From contig NC_053036.3 in the NCBI RefSeq assembly GCF_002575655.3, positions 195,890,788 through 195,954,787 of the forward strand: a stretch of 64,000 nucleotides of DNA, read 5' to 3'. The notes under the pieces were generated by a model. It saw nothing but the letters and a program-made list of their open reading frames with translations. It was not told the DNA's origin and made no database searches. This document shows, piece by piece, positions 45,975 to 56,769 of the stretch; position 1 is the first letter of the stretch; each line of letters begins with the position of its first letter. The stretch is from Aegilops tauschii subsp. strangulata. Its lineage: Eukaryota; Streptophyta; Magnoliopsida; Poales; Poaceae. The position numbers were made by a program, and so were the translations under genes.

Positions 45975-48900
45975 TGTCACATCCCTAGCTTCTGGTAATG
46001 CACTAGGCTAGCCTCATGTGTGCATCATGTTTAATCTTGAAAGAAAGTTGAAATGGGGATGACAGAACCCCCAGCACCCCCCTGAAACCAACTAGGGTTT
46101 ACTAAAATTGGTTTCAATCAACCCAAAATGCCCTTCACAAAATGTTCATCATTTCTGGACTGGGCTAAAACCCCTGGCAAAAATGGTGCACACTTTTCTA
46201 GGACATTCTGGATTTTTGAATTAAATCATAAGTATTTGAATTTGGACATTTAAATTCTATAAAATATTTTAACTGTCCAAATAATCTTGAAAGCATTTGA
46301 GGGCTGTTGGAAATAGTTTCAAAAGTGCCCACAATTATTTTCAGGATCTTACAAAACGAATTAGTATTTTTAGTAATTCAAAACAGAGAAATAAAATAGA
46401 AAATTGAAACAATTAAGTAAGAGAGAAAGAGAAGGCCACTGGGCCCCTCACCTGGACTTACCTGGCGCCCCACCACGGCCCAGGAGCTGGCCCAGCCCAC
46501 CAGAGCCGCCACCGTCTCCCACCTCGCGCCAGAAGGACGCTAGAGGGACGCCGGGCGTGTGGTCGCCACGCGCGTCCACGCGCGAGGCCACCTCCTGCTT
46601 CCGCCGCTTCTGGACGCCTCCACGAGTGCCACGCCACCTCCCCGACCCCATCTCACTTCCCCCTAGCTCTCTGGACCTCCCTTCCCCTCGCTCCTCTGTT
46701 CCACCCCCCATGGCTGAGTATACCGTCGCCGCCGCTCGCTGTTGCCACGACCACCGGCCCTCCCTCGCCCATCCAACGTGCTCGAGAGCTCCGCCACGCC
46801 GTCCCCATCTACCCCACCAAGCCACGTGAGCTGGGAAGCACCGCAAAGCCCTCGACGTCCTCATCTTCTTCCTCGGCCATAGGAGATCGCCGCCGGGATT
46901 CCGACGTCGTCAAGCCTTCCCCGGGCCCGCTTCGACGACCTCTGCAACCACCGTGAGCTCCCGCGTCGTAACCCCCTCTCCCCGAGCTCGATTACGCCCT
47001 CTAGTCGTGCCAGCCGTCGTACCCGAGCGCCACCGTCCGCCATGGTCGTTGCTCTCGCAGCCACCGTGCATCTCCGCTCAAGATTGTGCCTCCGGCGTGC
47101 TCCTGGAGCAACGATGAGTCCAACGCAGCCCCTAACTAGCTCTCATGTGCGCTGGAACCACGCGCCCGCACTCGCCCGTACTTTGTCCGCTGCCACGAGC
47201 TCGACTCCGGCGAGCTCGCTCCATCCCAGCCCCTCCCGTCTGCCCTAGAAGATGCGCACGAATGCCAGCTCGCCGTAGAGCCAAACCCCGCCCCAAACCG
47301 TTGTCTGTAGCGCGAGCCCAAGCAACTCCGGCGACCCTCCGCCGTCGGCTTTGGTCGCCGGCATTAAGCCGCCAACGTGGCACACTTAATTAGCCTAATG
47401 ACAACCTAATTGACCTCTTAGGTCACTGACACCGGGCCCCACGACGTGTCAAAGCTCAGTCAACGCGGGGTTAAACCGGAGTTCAACACTGTCTCAATGA
47501 CATGCGGGTCCCACCATCAGGTTTGACCATAGTTGACTGCTGACGTCGCTATGACACACTGCTGACGTCATAAATACATTTGCTGGGATTTTCTTATTTA
47601 GAAATAAATCTAAAAATTCTAGAAAATGTTTAAAACTTCGAAAATCCATAGAAATTAATCTATAACTCCAAATGAAATAATTTATATATGAAAAATGATC
47701 AGAAAAATCCAACCTATCCATCTGTACTATTTTCATGCATGTTAGAACAATTTATGGCTGCTGTTTAGGACAAATCATGTAAATGGCATTTGAATTTCCA
47801 CATATGAAGTTTGAATTTGAACCTAAGGTTCAAACCAACTCCATTTAATATGTTGCTAGTTGCATTAGCTCAAAACACATTCATATTGCCATGTCATAGC
47901 ATGCATCATATTGTGCATTGCATTGATCGTGTTTCTTCTCTGTTTGCCGGTGTTGTCCCCTCTCAGTAGACGTTGCTTCGACGATGCGATCGATGACACC
48001 GATGAAGAGCTATACTATCTTCGGAAGTGTCAGGCAAGCAAAACCCCCTTGTTCATTCCGACACAATCCCACTCTCTCGCTCCTGCTCTCTTTTACTGCA
48101 TTAGGACAACAGCGTTTCAACTGTTACATGCTGCGGTAGTTGAACCCCTTTCCTCTGCATGACCTGTCATTGCCACAGTAAATAGATGAAACCCACTAGC
48201 ATGAGTAGGAGTTGTCTGAGCCCTGATGTGCCTACTCATTCATGCTTGTTTGTCATGCCTGCTATTGCTTAGAGTTGTGTCAGGTCTGATTCATCAGGGA
48301 TGAATTGGAATGTGGTGAACATGTCTTACTGTTGAGAGCTAAGTGTGTGAACACGATTTGGTAAAGGTAGCGGTGAGAGGCCATGTAGGAGTACATGGTG
48401 GGTTGTCTCATTGAAACCGTCCTCAGGAACTGAGTTCTGTGTTTGTGATCCATGAACAGTTACTACCACACATTGGGCTCCGGGCGCTCCAAGCTCTCTC
48501 GACTTATTAATCAACCTGATCTCTGTCCAGGAGTTGCAACTAGTTTCTGGTGTTTGTAGGTAGTGTTAGTAGTCTACCAAGTGGCACCCGGTACAGGTGG
48601 GCTTGGGATAGACTAGGCACATGTGGCCTGGTGTACCGAGTGGCACCCGGATGGTGGGCTCGGGAACCCTGCACACATCGTTTGGGGCCGTGAGCCCCCG
48701 GCCGGATCTCGTTGCGGATGGAACCCGAATAGGCGATAAACCTTGACGAGAGACTTGTGTGGTTAGTCAGGTCGTGGCCGACTCCCTCGCCAGGCTTCCG
48801 CTTGAAGGTTGCCGAGGTACACGACGTGTACATGGTGGTAAGTGGCGAGAGCGTGTGTGACGAAGTACACACCTGCAGGGTTAATATGATCTATTCGAAT

Positions 48901-50131
48901 AGCCGTGTCCGCGGTAAAGGACTTCTGGGTTGTCTGTACAGTTCATAGACAAGTGAAAGTGGATACTCTAAAATGCGCAAGATAAGCGTGAGTGCTATGG
49001 ATGGCATCCTCGTAGGGAGACGGGAGCGAATCCATAGTGGTGTATTGATATGGTGAATATGTGGACTCGTGTGCGCCACCTCAAAAGAGTTACTTGCAGT
49101 CGTAGTTCAGGATAGCCACCGAGTCAAAGCTGGCTTGCTGCAATTAAACTCCACTACCCCCTTTGTTGATACCGATGCATATGTAGCTAGTTCTGATGTA
49201 AGTCTTGCTGGGTACATTTGTACTCACGTTTGCCTATTCTATGTTTTGCAGAGAGACGTCAGTCTCGCTAGTAGTTCCGTGTGGACTTCGACGTTTAGCT
49301 TGATACCTCAGCTACGATCTTGTGCCCTCGGCAGGATCTTGTAGATAGTCAGGCTTCTCAGCCTTTTTCATTTGTAGAGGTCTGTACTCAGACATGTTAA
49401 GCTTCCGCATGTGCTTTGACTTGTATGCTCTGAATGTTGGGTCATGAGACCCATGTTTGTAATATCTGGCTCTTCGGAGCCTAATGAATAAATACTCTGA
49501 GTCGTAGAGTCTTGTTGTGATGCCATGTTGTATTTGCACATATCGAGCATATTGTGTGTATGATTGAAATGCTTGGTATGTGTGGGATCCGACAACCTAG
49601 TGGTTTATCCTTGGTAGCCTCTCTTATGGGGAAATGTAGTCTTGTGCCTCCATGAGCCATAGTAGTCCGCTGCAGCCCGGTTCACCGGAGTCCTGCTAGC
49701 CCAGCACTACTGCTCCGGAACACTTGACTGGCCGGCATGTGATTCACTTCGTTCCTGTGTCTGTCCCTTCGGGGAAATGTCACGCGGTGACATCCGGAGT
49801 CCTGCCTAGCCTACTATAGCCCGGGTTCCCGGAGTCCTGTTAGCCCAGTGCTACAGCCCGGATTCACACGCTGCTGACCGACATGCTCGATGTTGATTCA
49901 TGTATGCCTGTCCCCGTAAGTTAGTGCCACTTTGGGTTCACGACTAGTCATGTCGGCCCGGGTTCTCTGTCATATGGATGCTAGCGACACTATCATATAC
50001 GTGAGCCAAAAGGCGCAAACGGTCCCGGGCCATGGTAAGGCGACACCCGTGGGAATACCGTGCGTGAGGCCGCAAAGTGATATGAGGTGTTACCGGCTAG
50101 ATCGATGTGACTTGGAATCGGGGTCCTGACA
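45975..50131 (+). repeat. 3' LTR of the long-LTR element, 4157 bp
   Basis: Same ends and layout as the 5' LTR. Differences by eye are scattered substitutions and small indels (for example GCACTAGG for GCACTACG near the start and GAGCCCCCGG for GAGCGACACCCCGG near 48692), on the order of 1-3 percent. Confidence 0.9.
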
Positions 50132-50332
50132 GGACAACGGATCCTCATCCGGGGAGGTGGACGAGGGACGTCGAGCTGTTGCGGTGGACGACGTCATCGG
50201 GGAAGAGGCTCTGGCTGGGCAGCGGTGACGTGGCGGACGGAGGAGGGTGGGGTTTCGCGGTTGGAGCGGAGAGGTTATGGCGGCCTGGGATTTCGAATGG
50301 CGAAAAGGGGGCGATGGGAGAGGGTGAAGCAT

Positions 50333-50733
50333 GACTTAGGGACGCGCTTGTCCAAAATGTAGGGTGTGTTACAAAAGTACCCCTCCACCGATTTGAACTA
50401 GCGGCCCTTTCGGCTCAGGGTTAGAAGGGGGATTTTGCGTGTCGGGATTTGGCAGCTGGATGGAGTTTTCGCGCGCGTTGTAATTTCGGGATAGCAAGGC
50501 GCGGGTTGTGAAGGCGCCAGTTTTGGGAGCACGATGTCTGAATTTTCGGGATATAACAAGACGCGGGTTGAATTTTAGGGACAAGCCTAACATGTAGTAA
50601 TATTGTTCTTGTATGTACCAAATCAATTCGCACTTCCCTCAACCAAAAAGAAAACGAAAAAAATAAAAACTATTCACACCATACAAAGAGAGAGTCTTGC
50701 CCCAGTTTACTATACAAATGCTATTCAAAGCTA
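50333..50733. other. Upstream region of the tnpA-like gene and unassigned sequence
   Basis: No gene. Two related segments, AATTTCGGGATAGCAAGGCGCGGGTT-like (50481) and AATTTTCGGGATATAACAAGACGCGGGTT-like (50531), with a partial third (GAATTTTAGGGAC), form a short direct repeat that may be right subterminal CACTA sequence. From about 50585 the DNA turns AT-rich and nothing is recognised. Confidence 0.4.
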
Positions 50734-50970
50734 CTCCCTCCTTCCATCTATATAGGGCCTAATGCGTTTTTTGATGCTAACTTTGACCAAATAATAGAGC
50801 AATGATATATGACATGCAACTTACACAAAGCACACCGTTAAATTCGTCTGTGAAAGGTTCTTTCAATGATATAATTTTCACATTGTGCATGTCATGTACT
50901 ATTAATCTTGTCAATAGTCAAAGGCGGTCTTAAAAATCTCATTACGCCCTATATAGATGGAAGGAGGGAG
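50734..50970. mobile_element. Stowaway-type MITE, 237 bp
   Basis: Perfect 25-bp terminal inverted repeats starting CTCCCTCCTTCCATC and ending GATGGAAGGAGGGAG, flanked by TA on both sides (50732-50733 and 50971-50972). CTCCCTCC ends and TA duplication are diagnostic of Stowaway (Tc1/mariner) MITEs. Confidence 0.92.
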
Positions 50971-50972
50971 TA

Positions 50973-52937
50973 TGAATCCATGTTATGTCCGATTAAATTT
51001 TTTCGCTTGCTGTATAATGCATGTAACCTACTCATACCAACATTTTAGTGCATTCCAAATGTCTATACTACCGCTGCAATTCGAACTTAATTTGAATTCA
51101 TTTCTCTATTTCAATAAGAATCTACAATCATGATTGTTGCCAACTTCAACCATCATAGTTTCCTTGCTATCCACCAGATATAAATCGGACGGCCTATAAT
51201 GCAGGATGTCAGGCACACCATCATCAACAACTCCGTTTTTTTATAAGAGTAGAGATAAAATATATTAAATGTAGTATAACATGTTCATAACCACACCATG
51301 TGTATCACCATTATATATATTCACACATGCGTCGGTTTGAAACACTATGATAAATTCTTCAAATATCTGAATTCGCTTTTTATAATGAAGTATATATGAT
51401 CTCTATTCGTCTTTTACACCCACACAACCCTCTTATCTTTGTAGCTAGCGCTAAATTTCTCTTGTGCATGCACACGCCCGTATCCCTCTCACCCTCCCTC
51501 AGCATTCTCTAGCTCCATCGCGCAAATTCGTCTTTTCACTTTAGGTCGTTCACCCACGGTGTGTGTAGGCCCCCGACCTCCTTCTTTACGGCACACATTG
51601 ATCGATATGCCTCTCTAGCCAGGTGTGCCTAGCACAAACACAAGCTTCCCCTCTTCTCTTGTCACCGTCCATGCCTCACTCCCACCACTCTTTTCATCGT
51701 TCTTGTACTCGCACACTCCTCCCCCTCGATATAGTATGCCTCTCGTACCACCTCCTACATGCATCCCTCTCTCTATCCTTCTCCTCGTGCCTCATTTGCT
51801 TCTAACACACACATGCATGTATACCGATCGATCTCCCAACATGTATCTAGATCGAGTTTAACTACCCCCCCATCGATCGACGTACCTCACAAGTTATGTC
51901 TCTCCTTTCTCTAACAAAGGGCGATTGATCTTCCTATGTAGTTACGTCTGCTTACCACAGCCACATCGTCCCCCCTCATCATTCGTGCATGCCTCCTGAC
52001 CCGTCTCTCACACGCACGTGCACAGACAACAAGCAGCCATCTCCTCTCTTATTGATATTGCGGGCGTGCCCTCCGTTTGTCTAGCAAGCCTATCCCACCA
52101 TTTGTTAGAAGCAACTCCACTACCACCCCCTCCAACACTCTAGCTCTGTCTCTCTCCCAACCTTATTCCTCTCCTGCACATATGCATGGATGCCAATCGA
52201 TCTCCCTTAGGTAGATCGATCTCCTTAATACATGAGGTAGGCCTCTCTCCTCCTCCACACATATACCAGCCATTGTACCTCTATAGTTAATTGGGCCTCC
52301 CTCTTCCCCCACCACACACCGATAGTCGAGCGCTGCAGGTAGGTATCCATGCCATAGAGACAAACTACACATGTCCCATCTCACGTTCCAGTAGGCCAGC
52401 CACTCTATATCTTTGACGTGGGCACACACAAATTCGATGGCACTTTATCGATCGCGCGCGCGCACACACACCCACATCATCCCTCTCTTCGATTCTATGG
52501 ACACCTCAAGCCGATGATACCTCCACTCTCTTCTCATGGATCGCCCCCTCTATATATATGTTATATCCAGGACTCTATTTCACACACATTGCATATGTTA
52601 CATTTTTTATTAACCCCCCCAAAAAAACTCTCAAGAACCCACACACTATATCTCTCTAGGTTTGTATCTCTCTCACACAACCCCACGTAGGTGGTGTACG
52701 TATACAAGAAGAGAATAGGTGCACCGTGCACGTACTCACGCTTCGTGCCCAGCCACACCCGCACGGGTACACGGTGGAGCTCATTTCTTTACGAAATGGC
52801 AGCCCACGTGCTAATTTGAACGCCTGTAGCGGTTGTTTACCTAGGGAGGTCGTGTACCACGCGTGCACGAAACAAAGTTCGACTTGACGCGTTGCCGCGT
52901 TCTTTTTATATAAAGTTATAGCGCTCAATGGCACGTA
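50973..52937. other. Gene-free, pyrimidine-rich region
   Basis: 51.0-51.4 kb is AT-rich; 51.4-52.7 kb is C/T-rich with many CTCTCTC, GATCGATC and CACACAC runs, including (CG)n/(CA)n at 52452-52474 and a TATATATATG run. Frames of 60-90 codons are low-complexity. No element ends were recognised. Confidence 0.5.
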
Positions 52938-53043
52938 CACATAATATAAAACGATTTTTATGGAGAAAAAGGTAGTCCGCTCACTATATACAATGGAGCC
53001 TGCCTGCCTGGTTTGTCGCTCTTCAGAGTATCTCACACAAGGC

Positions 53044-53185
53044 TGCGGTGGCCTCTCTCTCTCTCACCATTGGTCACTGATCCGGCCGCATCCCGTCCGC
53101 CGGGGGAAAGGGAGTGCGGTGGCCTCTCTCTCTCTCAGCGTTGGTCACTCATCCGGCCGCATCCCGTCCGCCGGGGGAAAGGGAG
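53044..53185. repeat. 71-bp tandem duplication in copy A
   Basis: TGCGGTGGCCTCTCTCTCTC starts at 53044 and 53115. Each unit also contains ATCCGGCCGCATCCCGTCCG and GGGGGAAAGGGAG. Confidence 0.92.
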
Positions 53186-53643
53186 GAAGTGCATCGTTTC
53201 TCCGTTTGACGGCGCCGAGGCAGCACGTTCCGATCTGCGGTACACGCCGTTCTCTCTGACCAAGCTCCGACGCGGCAGGGCCTACGCCACCTGCTCGCAG
53301 ATTCCGCCTGCCGCCGCTCACCTAGTTACATCCCGACGACCTGCAGGTATCCCCTCCGGCCTTGCTCCACTGCCCGTCTTCCCACGTCGCTGCATGTGGA
53401 TCTTCCATAGTTCTTTGCCCAAAACGTAGCTCGTCCGATGTACTTTCCATATTGCATTCTTGTCCTCACACCGTTTTAGACAAACACAACCGTGTTGTTA
53501 TCTTCCCTTAGGACAAGGAATATGCTTCTTTTTTGTCGTCGCATGTGCCATCAACTGTTATTGGCCAGTAATTGTTTCCTTTCTACTCGTTGCTATTGCG
53601 ACCTTTTGGTGAACTGCACAAATCACTTTTTTCTTAAGAGTGT

Positions 53644-53707
53644 TTTGTGCAGTTGTACTAAAATGTCACACGGGCAACGTCTCTACATTTCAGTGCGACT
53701 GCACAAA
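53644..53707 (+). other. Hairpin motif, copy A
   Basis: TTTGTGCAGT and ACTGCACAAA form a 10-bp perfect inverted repeat with a 44-base loop. The equivalent segment of copy C carries a 12-bp version. Confidence 0.6.
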
Positions 53708-54306
53708 GGGAGATTGGTTTTGCTCTATCCTCCTCATCCAACTCCGAGCCTAATCTTCTCCAACTAGTTAGTCTTAAGAGAGACAGCAAAGGTGACCGGC
53801 TTCTATTTGTGTGTTTATTGTTTCATCAGCAGTCCTCTATTATCGTAATCACACTTAATATCTTTGGAACAGGGACGCTCAGCTCTATTTTAGTGGAACT
53901 GCACAAAATGATCGGAATGTTGCATGCTCCAGACAGCTACTTTTTTCCCAACATGCCTTGTTGATTTAGACAGAGCTGGGGGGACGTTGCTGCCAATGAA
54001 AGCATGGATCAATTTTAATTTAACACCTTCTCACAACTCTGTCTTCAGTTGTGATGTAATTATTAGCTCTGATCTGCTAATAATTGACATGCATTAGCAA
54101 GGAAGTTAGTTTTTTATTGTTTCCGAAAGAGCATCGATGGCAAGACACGCGAAACAAAAGCTGAAAGCTCACACCATTGTACAATTTCATGTCGCTGGAA
54201 AATTATTTGTATAGTACATCAATTATGTAAACAAATGATGGAAGCTTGATAGCATTGCCAGAAGCCTCTTCATCATCCGAGTCCATGTGCCATGCACAAA
54301 ATTATA

Positions 54307-54614
54307 CTCCTTCGTTCCTAAATATTTGTCTTTTTTACAAATTTCAAACGGGCATATTTTAGAGTGTAGATTCACTCATTTTGCTTCGTATGTGTACTCC
54401 CTCCGTTCCTAAATATTCTATTCGTCTTTCTAGAGATTTCAACAAGTGACTACATACGGAGCAAAATGAGTGAATCTACGCTCTAAAATATGTCTATATA
54501 CATCCGTATGTGCCAGTCCATTTGAAATCTCTAAAAAGACAAATATTTGAGTAGTCACTCGTTGAAATCTCTAGAAAGACAAATACTCCGGAGTATATTT
54601 AAGAACCGAGGGGG
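54307..54614. mobile_element. Nested/rearranged Stowaway-type MITEs
   Basis: An outer terminus CTCCTTCGTTCCTAAATATT follows TA at 54305. A second start, CTCCCTCCGTTCCTAAATATT, follows TA at 54397. Both face ends made of AAGACAAATA(T/C)T-like sequence, the last being AAGAACCGAGGGGG before TA at 54615. Two related MITEs are nested or recombined. Confidence 0.75.
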
Positions 54615-54730
54615 TAGTGCACAACCGCATGGGAGACTCAGCCCGATCGTTGCGCCGCATTAATAGTGAGTAATGAGCAGTCAAATCATAAGCCCTACCT
54701 TCAATACGCTCTTCTTTGAATCTGCTCATA

Positions 54731-55102
54731 CTACTCCATCCGTCACTGTTTATACAGCGCGCTTCAGAAAAAAGAAAAAAAATCTGTGGGACCAAGGCGA
54801 CTAGCGATCGGCCTGAAAAATAGCATTGGTAGTTATAGCACGGCGTCTACTACTAGAGGGAAGAATGCGTACACACATGCATGCAGTGCTTCCACCCCGG
54901 GTACACACATGCATGCACTTACTCCACTCCGTAGTAGTACAGTACATGGAGAGAAAATTGTGGACTTGATTGCGGTTACCACGCCCTAATTAATTGAGCA
55001 TTAAACCAAACGCGTCTAAAGTCCCTCTAGTGGTGGAAATGCATTGAGAGAAATGCATCATAATGAAGCGCGCCCTGTAAACTGTGACGGAGGGAGGAGT
55101 AG
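54731..55102. mobile_element. Stowaway-type MITE, about 372 bp
   Basis: Left CTACTCCATCCGTCACTGTT with GCGCGCTTC; right GAAGCGCGCCCTGTAAACTG then TGACGGAGGGAGGAGTAG. The inverted repeats are about 35 bp with small gaps, flanked by TA. It contains a duplicated ACACACATGCATGCA segment at about 54870 and 54903. Confidence 0.7.
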
Positions 55103-55379
55103 TATGAAGGTGCAAAACCAAGTACGCGTATGGCCAGTCGGTCAACGCACCTCCTCTTGGCATATCACTGACATGTGGGACAGGAGTGTGAGCAAACCGA
55201 TCTCAATTGACGGCAAAGAGCCAACCCGCCGTTCCTTGAGAGAGACGAGGACCGAGAACACACAGACGGGCTCGCACGGAGGCCAAGATATATTCGAGCC
55301 TGGTTGGTTGATCGATATCATTCATTACATGTTGGGCTGCCGTTTTCCGCCCTTCTTCGGAATAAACGTGTACTTTATC

Positions 55380-56402
55380 AGAGATAAAAAAATAAGAGTA
55401 CAGACGCTCCACCATGCGGTTCTAGTAGTAGTACTACTCGTACTACTGCGCTTGGATCTTCGCCTCTTCGTGAAGTCGAACAATGATGGTACTCCGCATG
55501 TTGGGTACTACAGTGTATGCCTTTGACAATCTGACACCGAATGGACTGATGCATGTCCACCAAGGGTAGGTTGCATTAGTCAAAAGGCGTAAGCGAGCTT
55601 CACCTTGTCCTACAAGCTTCTCCTCATTCTGCGAGTTGACGGGACACACCAAAAAGTAGTGCTAGTCCATACTCCCTCCTTTTTGGTTAATATGGCTTAA
55701 TCTTTTTTGCGGGTAAATGAGAGAGCTTTATTCATATATAAGCATTCTTAGGACGATCAGCCAAGACACTGGTCACTAGGAAGCGAGGTACCCCGCAAAA
55801 AAAGAAGTAGGAGGCGAGGTGTTTCATCAAGCCAGCTCTCGGCCACATTCAAAGTGCAGCAAGCACGGTTCGCACGAAGATGCGCCGCAAGGTTTGCTGA
55901 CCTGTTTACATGCCGAATAACAAAAAAAGAGGAAATATTACCGAGCGCTACTATTTGTAACAGGATATGAGCCAGAATTAAGCGAGAATTGTGGCGAGTG
56001 TTCCATGCAATCAACTTCCATTATCACATGCGAGAACCCTCGAAGAGAACCAAATGTGTTGAAGATTGCTTTATCACATTTTAAAATTATAATAAGAGTG
56101 CAGACGCTCCTCCATCTGGTTCCTAGTACTAGTATAGTACGTACCTTTATAGACTATAGTAGTAGTACTAGTAAACTTTGCGCTTGGCTGTTCGCCTATT
56201 CGGGAAGTCGAACAATAATAGCACGTCCACCGCCTGAGCGAGGGAGAGCTTGCATTAGTCAAAAGTTTCTCCTTGTCCTGCGAGCCACCGCGCGCAAGCT
56301 TCTCCCGTCCTGCAACCTTCTCCTTTTTCGGCAAGTTGACGGGACAGAACAAAGTAATGCTAGTCCATACTGCCTCCTCTCTAGTTAATATGGCTTAATT
56401 TC
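55380..56402. repeat. Direct duplication of about 320 bp flanking a LINE fragment
   Basis: 55389-55700 and 56089-56395 share AAGAGT(A/G)CAGACGCTCC, GAAGTCGAACAAT, CTTCTCC, AGTTGACGGGACA and GGTTAATATGGCTTAAT-like blocks in the same order with substantial divergence. The intervening 55701-56040 is the retroelement fragment. Each copy ends in a partial Stowaway start (TACTCCCTCC or TACTGCCTCC). Confidence 0.7.
55701..56040 (-). pseudogene. 3' end of a LINE-like element: RNase H-like fragment with poly(A)
   Basis: The minus frame 56014-55757 includes FFVIRHVNRSANLAAHLRAN and VAESWLDETP, the end of the RNase H-like (RVT_3) domain found in plant non-LTR retroelement proteins. It is followed by AATAAAGCTCTCTCATTTAC and a short A-run (CCGCAAAAAA) at 55712-55701 on the plus strand as T's. 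A 5'-truncated retroposed copy; no catalytic centre left. Confidence 0.65.
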
Positions 56403-56769
56403 AAACGAGATAAATACACTATCTGTCACTGTATATTTGTAAAAATACAGTCAGTGGACTTCATAATATGCTCATTGTGCTCAATATATATATTTTCCGG
56501 TGTTTATACGATCACTAGCTCACCCTGACTGAGTATGTGTGTGCATGCACGTGTAGGTTAAGCACTTGAGCGTGACTCTGTGTGTTCCGTCATATGCTCG
56601 GACATGCATGCATTAGGGTGTCGCGCGCGTTTTTGCGTCCATTTGTACGTGTGACTGTTGCTTACACGTAGGGGGAGTACGTGTAGGGGCCACTAAGGAG
56701 CAGTCAAATCACACAGTAAGTTAGTCGGAAGAAGCAACCATCATTTCACTCTTGAATGACACGTACGCA
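56403..56769. other. AT-rich spacer
   Basis: No gene or element end recognised. Contains short GTGTGTGCATGCACGTG palindrome-like stretches. Confidence 0.4.

Larger units (their letters stand above)
38395..50131 (+). mobile_element. Long-LTR, non-coding retrotransposon derivative (LARD-like), 11.7 kb
   Basis: Two nearly identical 4.16-kb LTRs (TGTCACATCC...GGGTCCTGACA) flank a 3.42-kb internal region with a primer site similar to initiator tRNA-Met, a purine tract, and no intact gene. This architecture is that of large retrotransposon derivatives such as Sukkula/Erika in Triticeae (from memory). Flanking pentamers GGAGT (38390-38394) and GGACA (50132-50136) agree at only three of five positions. 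It sits within exon 1 of the CACTA tnpA-like gene. Confidence 0.85.
32339..50332 (-). mobile_element. CACTA (En/Spm-type) DNA transposon, non-autonomous, split by a long-LTR element
   Basis: The left terminus is CACTACAAAAAAATACACTT, inserted in the LTR of Athila-like element 2, followed by 1.2 kb of subterminal repeats. The minus strand carries a multi-exon tnpA-like gene whose exon 1 continues, after a retrotransposon at 38395-50131, to at least 50332. No transposase of the TnpD type is seen. The right terminal inverted repeat (ending ...TTTTTTTGTAGTG) and the remainder of the interrupted LTR were not found, so the right end may be deleted or lie outside; the coordinate given is only the furthest recognised coding sequence. 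Confidence 0.7.
33911..50332 (-). pseudogene. tnpA-like gene of the CACTA element (plant transposase Ptta/En/Spm family)
   Basis: Exons inferred on the minus strand: exon 1 from an ATG at 50332 or 50197 to 50132, continuing at 38389 to about 38208 beyond the inserted element; a duplicated exon pair 36660-36428 and 36095-35499; 35400-35188; a 30-base exon 34841-34812; last exon 34360-33911. Splice sites fit (TTATGT|GTAAGT, CTATAG|AGAAGG, AATGTG|GTAAGG, CAGCAG|GTATGT, TTTTAG|AAT), all phase 0. The joined 35.5/35.3-kb exons hold FPSWKYYTEDEGKCQ, NALWQYRNYLKKTYF and DDDWERLVLYWSRTKN, the PF03004 pattern. The last exon is a coiled coil (LVRFLESQLQAERHRSAVLR) with an in-frame TAA at 34006-34004. 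The protein would bind subterminal repeats and help transposition. Disrupted by insertion and stops. Confidence 0.65.
52938..54135 (+). ncRNA. Putative spliced non-coding unit, copy A
   Basis: An exon-like GC-rich segment ends CATCCCGACGACCTGCAG at about 53347 with a donor (GTATCC). A later acceptor (GGAACAG|GGACGCTCAG at about 53871) opens a segment with TTTTAGTGGAACTGCACAAAA. It ends in a stretch (CAGTTGTGATGTAATTATTAGC, 54048-54070) also found in copy B. Copies B and C share these landmarks in the same order. No reading frame is conserved among the copies, so a non-coding or decayed transcript is more likely than a protein gene. Transcription is inferred, not shown. Confidence 0.4.

Noticed and set aside
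52436..52480. Z-DNA-like (CG)n(CA)n tract as a special signal
   Set aside because: Short and embedded in generally simple-sequence DNA; nothing else supports a function.
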